Assembly (NCBI RefSeq): GCF_000349325.1
Contig: NC_020504.1
Coordinates: 6,358,053 to 6,422,052 of the forward strand
Length of the DNA: 64,000 nucleotides
Direction: 5' to 3'
Source: Streptomyces davaonensis JCM 4913
GTDB taxonomy: Bacteria; Actinomycetota; Actinomycetes; Streptomycetales; Streptomycetaceae
How positions within the stretch are numbered: position 1 is the stretch's first letter; every line of letters starts with the position of its first letter. This document shows, in pieces, positions 62,228 through 64,000 of this stretch. The notes below the pieces were generated by a model. The model was not told the origin of the DNA. It did no database searches and saw only the letters and a list, made by a program, of their open reading frames with translations. The translations under genes and the position numbers were made by a program.

Positions 62228-64000
62228 GTGACCCAGCCTGCCGCGTATCTCCGGTTCCCGCATCTGCACGGCGAGTTGGTCGCCTTCACGGCCGAGGACG
62301 ACGTCTGGCTCGCCCCGCTGGACGGCGGCCGGGCCTGGCGGGTCAGCGCCGACAACATGCCGGTCACCCTGCCGCGGATCTCGCCCGACGGCACCACCGT
62401 CGCCTGGACCTCCACCCGCGACGGCGCCTCCGAGGTGCTCATCGCCCCCGTGGAGGGCGGCCCCGCGACCCGGCTGACGTACTGGGGCGCCCGGACCCGG
62501 GTGCGCGGCTGGACCCCCGACGGTCAGGTCCTCGCGGTCAGCAGCCAGGGCCGGGCGAGCCGCGACCGCACCTGGGCGCATGCCGTCCCGCTCGACGGCG
62601 GACCGGCCACGACCCTGCCGTACGGGATCGTCGGTGACGTGGCGTACGGGCCGCACACCGTGCTGCTGTCGGCGGTGATGAGCCTGGAGGCGGCGCACTG
62701 GAAGCGGTACCGGGGCGGCCGGGCCGGGAAGCTGTGGATCGACCGGGAGGGGCAGGGCGAGTTCGTCAGGCTGCACGAGGAGCTGGACGGGAACATCGAG
62801 TACCCGGTCTGGGCCGGTGACCGTATCGCCTTCCTCAGCGACCACGAAGGCGTCGGCGCCCTCTACTCCTCCCTCGCCGACGGCTCCGACCTGCGCCGCC
62901 ACACCCCCGCCGAGGGCTTCTACGCCCGCCACGCCGCCGGTGACGGCACCCGCGTCGTGTACGCCTCGGCCGGTGAACTCTGGCTGCTGGACGACCTGGA
63001 CGGCGCCGAGCCCCGCCGCCTCGACATCCGGCTCGGCGGCCAGCGCACCGACCGCCGCCCGCACTCGGTCAACGCCGCCCGCTGGTTCGGCCCCGCGGCC
63101 CCCGACCACACCGGACGCGGCAGCGCGGTCCTGGTGCGCGGTTCCGTGCACTGGGTCACCCACCGCTCAGGACCCGCCCGAGCCCTGGCCGCCGAACCCG
63201 GCGTACGGGCCCGCAAGCCCCGTACCTTCCGCGTCGAGGGCGAGGAGTGGGCGGTGTGGGTGACCGACGCCGAGGGCGATGACGCGCTGGAGTTCGCGCC
63301 CGCCACCGGGCTCGCCCCCGGTGCCACCCCGCGCAGGCTCGCCGCCGGACAACTCGGCCGCGTCCTCGGCCTCGCGGTGGCCCCCGACGGCAGCAGGGCC
63401 GCCGTCGCCTCGCACGACGGACGCGTGCTGCTCGTCGAGCGGGAGACCGGCGAAGTCCGCGAGGTCGACCGCAGCGCCGACGGCGACGCCTCGGGACTGG
63501 TCTTCTCCCCGGACTCGGCCTGGCTGGCCTGGTCGCACCCCGGACCGAGCCCGCTCAGCCAACTGCGGCTGGCCAACACCACGGACCTGTCCGTCACCGA
63601 GGCCACCCCGCTGCGCTTCCAGGACTACGCGCCGGCGTTCACCCAGGACGGCAAGCACCTCGCCTTCCTCTCCGCCCGCTCCTTCGACCCGGTCTACGAC
63701 GAGCACGTCTTCGACCTGGCCTTCGTGGCCGGCTCCCGCCCGTACCTGATCACGCTGGCCGCGACCACGCCCTCGCCGTTCGGACCGCAGCGGCACGGGC
63801 GGCCCGTCGACGCGCCGGACAAGGACGAGACGCCCGACGGCGAGGGCGCCCCGACCACCCGGATCGACCTCGAAGGCCTCGCCGACCGGATCGTGCCGTT
63901 CCCGGTCGAGGCCGCCCGCTACACCCACCTGCGCGCCGCCAAGGACGGCGTGCTCTGGCTGCGCCACCCCGTCACCGGCGAACTCGGCGCCTCCCGCGCC
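62228..64000 (+). CDS. Tricorn-type peptidase (S41 family), N-terminal part
   Basis: 591 residues are visible and the frame runs open to the window end. They form WD/TolB-like beta-propeller blades: PRISPDGTTVAWTSTRDG, PVWAGDRIAFLSDHEG, LAVAPDGSRAAVASHDG, LVFSPDSAWLAWSHP and PAFTQDGKHLAFLSARS. The start MTQPAAYLRFPHLHGELVAF with VWLAPLDGG is typical of tricorn protease homologues. In those the propellers gate peptides to a PDZ and S41 serine protease domain, here beyond the edge. The enzyme trims peptides released by the proteasome, which actinomycetes possess. Start is GTG 62228. Confidence 0.88.
   Translation, partial: MTQPAAYLRFPHLHGELVAFTAEDDVWLAPLDGGRAWRVSADNMPVTLPRISPDGTTVAWTSTRDGASEVLIAPVEGGPATRLTYWGARTRVRGWTPDGQVLAVSSQGRASRDRTWAHAVPLDGGPATTLPYGIVGDVAYGPHTVLLSAVMSLEAAHWKRYRGGRAGKLWIDREGQGEFVRLHEELDGNIEYPVWAGDRIAFLSDHEGVGALYSSLADGSDLRRHTPAEGFYARHAAGDGTRVVYASAGELWLLDDLDGAEPRRLDIRLGGQRTDRRPHSVNAARWFGPAAPDHTGRGSAVLVRGSVHWVTHRSGPARALAAEPGVRARKPRTFRVEGEEWAVWVTDAEGDDALEFAPATGLAPGATPRRLAAGQLGRVLGLAVAPDGSRAAVASHDGRVLLVERETGEVREVDRSADGDASGLVFSPDSAWLAWSHPGPSPLSQLRLANTTDLSVTEATPLRFQDYAPAFTQDGKHLAFLSARSFDPVYDEHVFDLAFVAGSRPYLITLAATTPSPFGPQRHGRPVDAPDKDETPDGEGAPTTRIDLEGLADRIVPFPVEAARYTHLRAAKDGVLWLRHPVTGELGASRA

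Overview
The window is about 64 kb of Streptomyces chromosome, or that of a very close actinomycete. The evidence is the very high GC with a strong third-position bias, many GTG starts, TTA as a near-absent codon, Tat and lipoprotein-type exports, and gene content specific to the genus, such as the SCO2583/SCO2584-type spore-wall proteins. The gene order rplU-rpmA-obg ... proB-proA ... nadD-LCP-rsfS ... leuS ... comEA-comEC-holA-rpsT-lepA ... hemW-hrcA-dnaJ-rsmE matches, as I remember it, the conserved core block around SCO2597 to SCO2550 of S. coelicolor. I see no prophage, CRISPR array or complete insertion sequence.

Layout: (1) 1-1882 ribosomal proteins L21 (end) and L27 and the GTPase Obg. 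(2) 1994-5119 two exported proteins: an FG-GAP propeller protein and a PhoD phosphatase. (3) 5199-15161 a wall-glycopolymer locus: sulfotransferase-like protein, fused CDP-ribitol synthase, polyol-phosphate polymerase and GT2 on +, then a second polymerase and a pyruvyl transferase on -. (4) 15346-24907 proB, proA, the SCO2584/SCO2583 pair, an M48 protease, two micro membrane proteins, nadD, an LCP protein and rsfS. (5) 24904-26540 a histidine phosphatase and two identical tRNA-Ala(GGC) genes bracketing two mini zinc-ribbon genes. (6) 26600-29490 a NuoF-like/ferredoxin fusion with a cytochrome-b-like membrane partner. (7) 29727-32760 leuS behind a Leu-rich leader peptide and terminator. (8) 32905-41497 DegV, comEA, comEC (apparent frameshift), arylamine N-acetyltransferase, holA and rpsT. 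(9) 41739-45732 lepA and a fadD-type acyl-CoA ligase with an operator-like palindrome. (10) 45808-52442 a poly-HAMP hybrid kinase plus response regulator, divergent from a SpoIIE-type phosphatase. (11) 52461-64000 hemW, DUF3097, an MBL hydrolase, CIRCE-hrcA-dnaJ, nitronate monooxygenase, rsmE, a VOC protein, a membrane protein, a lipoprotein candidate and the first part of a tricorn-type protease.

How they work together: housekeeping translation functions (L21, L27, Obg, RsfS, LeuRS, S20, LepA, RsmE) alternate with cell-wall functions (glycopolymer synthesis, LCP ligase, spore-wall proteins, PhoD) and with developmental signalling. The two divergent signalling genes each carry one in-frame TTA codon, which ties them to bldA control. 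The points most worth a second look are the leuS leader/attenuator, the comEC G-run frameshift, the nested 12-bp inverted repeat before the CDP-ribitol synthase gene, the paired TTA codons, and a recurring leaderless promoter layout (TANNNT, then 6-7 nt, then the start codon) at seven genes.
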